Part shown: positions 62,776-64,000 of the stretch, in pieces
Numbering within the stretch: position 1 is the stretch's first letter
Layout: every line of letters begins with the position of its first letter
NCBI GenBank assembly: GCA_948579315.1
Contig: CAPAOL010000001.1
Span: 124,001 to 188,000, forward strand
Source of the DNA: an uncultured Phocaeicola sp.
GTDB taxonomy: Bacteria; Bacteroidota; Bacteroidia; Bacteroidales; Bacteroidaceae
Length of the DNA: 64,000 nucleotides
Reading direction: 5' to 3'
The notes under the pieces: generated by a model
Databases searched by the model: none
Seen by the model: only the letters and a program-made list of their open reading frames with translations
What the model was told of the DNA's origin: nothing
Program-made: the position numbers and the translations under genes

Positions 62776-62805
62776 GCGAATAATTATCATTAACCAACAA
62801 GCTTT

Positions 62806-64000
62806 TTATCGATGAAAAGGGGGATTTTTGCTCATTAACTCCACAAAAGAAATTGAATATTCTTCATTCATCATTTGTTTATACTCGCGAACAAACAAAG
62901 AATATTGGAGAATGGCCTCTTGTGATGCCCCCGTATTATTAAATGCATGTATACAATATACCAATGCCAGTTCATTAACCGGATCTACCCGGAAAAGCAC
63001 ATTGCAAAAACGAATGACAGCATCATACTTATGTTCCTGATACAAACGTTCAATTTCCAAGGGCAAAAAGGAAGACAAGAATTCTTCTACCTTTTGCTTG
63101 AAATGATCCATCATTCCGACATCCAAACCATCGAGAAATTTACCACGCATCAGTAAAATGCCTAATTCGTTTTCCACCTCTTCTACATCCTTCAAAGTAC
63201 GGAAACGGAAATAATCGCAGTAACAGTCTGTAAATACCAATCTGAAATATCCTTTATCATATACAAGTTCCACTCCATCCAGCGCGGTCAGATTCTTGCG
63301 TATTTGATTAATCGTTACTCCTTTCAGATTTTTAACTTTATCGTCAGGCTTATCAGACCAAAATACTTCATTTAATGAAGCAGACAGGACGCCATTATGG
63401 GTGCTATGAAGCAATATATAAATGAAAACCTGCCGTAAACGGGAACTGAACAAATGTGTAATATCCCGCCCATTCCGGTCGATCACTGTAAAGGGTCCAA
63501 ATAAATAAACGGCATTCGGACGAACGATTGATTGTTCAAAATCTTTTTTAGAGAAAGTTTCTTTTCCCGATATGAGGGTATCCGTTTCTCTTTTCTTGGC
63601 TGACGATACGGGCGATTGCACCGGAATCACATCAACTTGTTTTCTTCGTCTCCTCTTGACAATCAAACAACCTCCTAAAAGCAATATAACTCCTACTATT
63701 ATCCATAACCAGCGAACATTCAGAGAAGATTTTGAATTGTAAGAGCGGATTTCATCCAAAGAAACTGGAGGGGCAGACAATACATAAGTCCGAATTACTG
63801 TATGCCCCTTTTTATTAAATTCTGTAGTCGTACAATAATATTCATGCGTCAGTGAATTATAATAAAGGTTAGCATTCGTCATAATTTCTTCCGAACGCAT
63901 CGGAATTGAATCTCCCAGGATTTTTATAGTTCCATCATCAATAGTCAAACGACAAAGTTGTAAATAGGTTTCCGAAAGATATTCGGGATAACACAAGGCG
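62806..64000 (-). CDS. Membrane-tethered SARP-like transcriptional regulator (5' end outside window)
   Basis: Only the C-terminal part (about 397 residues) is in the window; the frame is open to the right edge. The visible N-terminal part (residues 1-90, YLQLCRLTIDDGTIKIL, YYNSLTHEYYCTTTEF) looks like the last blades or strands of a periplasmic sensor domain. A transmembrane helix (about 94-111, WLWIIVGVILLLGGCLIV) is followed by a basic stop-transfer RRRRK. Next come a linker and an OmpR/SARP-like winged helix (about 165-255, YLFGPFTVIDRNGRDITHLF, VTINQIRKNL). A BTAD-like helical repeat (about 275-390) completes it. It presumably senses the locus 3 glycan and activates its operon. Confidence 0.72.
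   Translation of the reverse strand, partial: ALCYPEYLSETYLQLCRLTIDDGTIKILGDSIPMRSEEIMTNANLYYNSLTHEYYCTTTEFNKKGHTVIRTYVLSAPPVSLDEIRSYNSKSSLNVRWLWIIVGVILLLGGCLIVKRRRRKQVDVIPVQSPVSSAKKRETDTLISGKETFSKKDFEQSIVRPNAVYLFGPFTVIDRNGRDITHLFSSRLRQVFIYILLHSTHNGVLSASLNEVFWSDKPDDKVKNLKGVTINQIRKNLTALDGVELVYDKGYFRLVFTDCYCDYFRFRTLKDVEEVENELGILLMRGKFLDGLDVGMMDHFKQKVEEFLSSFLPLEIERLYQEHKYDAVIRFCNVLFRVDPVNELALVYCIHAFNNTGASQEAILQYSLFVREYKQMMNEEYSISFVELMSKNPPFHR

Overview
The window comes from a Bacteroides-type gut bacterium of the order Bacteroidales. The evidence is three SusC/SusD outer-membrane import pairs, two ECF sigma/FecR anti-sigma switches, many lipoproteins with acidic residues after the lipobox cysteine, Bacteroidales promoters (-7 box TAnnTTTG), a fimbrillin-like protein and multi-copy intergenic palindromes. 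I see no tRNA, rRNA, CRISPR array, insertion sequence or phage gene.

Left part (1-12.1 kb). NAD synthetase nadE (+) converges on a histidine operon read leftwards as hisL leader peptide, hisG, hisD, hisC, bifunctional hisB and a secreted CX5R phosphatase. A four-copy palindrome array with an exact 22-bp period lies at the point of convergence. The his operon has a recognisable promoter, a 14-residue leader with four consecutive His codons and a terminator hairpin, which is classical attenuation. Next come a fimbrillin-like lipoprotein, a DUF2490 outer-membrane protein and an AAA-ATPase-like/PD-(D/E)XK protein.

Locus 1 (12.2-25.2 kb, minus). An ECF sigma factor, FecR, SusC with an STN domain, SusD, an fnIII/PKD/beta-propeller lipoprotein, a secreted sugar-isomerase-like TIM barrel, a metallo-beta-lactamase-fold lipoprotein, a GlpQ-type phosphodiesterase and GlpT form one tightly packed string. 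It looks like a SusCD uptake system built around glycerophosphodiesters instead of polysaccharide, and has no glycoside hydrolase.

Middle (25.3-37.1 kb). This is mostly housekeeping: DsbD, a Dabb protein, uridine kinase, an MltF-like lytic transglycosylase, a sodium/solute symporter with a 41-residue accessory protein, and a NigD-like/Yip1/smpB/metH operon. MetH lacks the usual C-terminal reactivation domain. A DUF4375 gene and a structured 570-bp non-coding stretch follow.

Locus 2 (37.7-52.5 kb, minus). A polysaccharide-utilisation locus of ECF sigma, FecR, STN-SusC, SusD, a DUF1735/F5-8C lipoprotein, a GxGYxYP lipoprotein, a GH29 alpha-fucosidase and a GH2 beta-galactosidase. It probably acts on fucosylated, galactosylated host-type glycans. 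Locus 3 (52.6-64 kb, minus) has a membrane-tethered SARP-like regulator (5' end outside the window), a DUF4972/LamG lipoprotein, SusC without STN, SusD, a second GxGYxYP lipoprotein and a GH92 alpha-mannosidase.

In both ECF-controlled loci a plus-strand TAnnTTTG box overlaps the susC start codon and a plus-strand hairpin lies 100-130 bp further on. This arrangement fits short antisense RNAs opposing susC. In locus 3 a pair of direct repeats with 11-bp period sits just upstream of the predicted promoter, as expected for a SARP-type winged-helix regulator.
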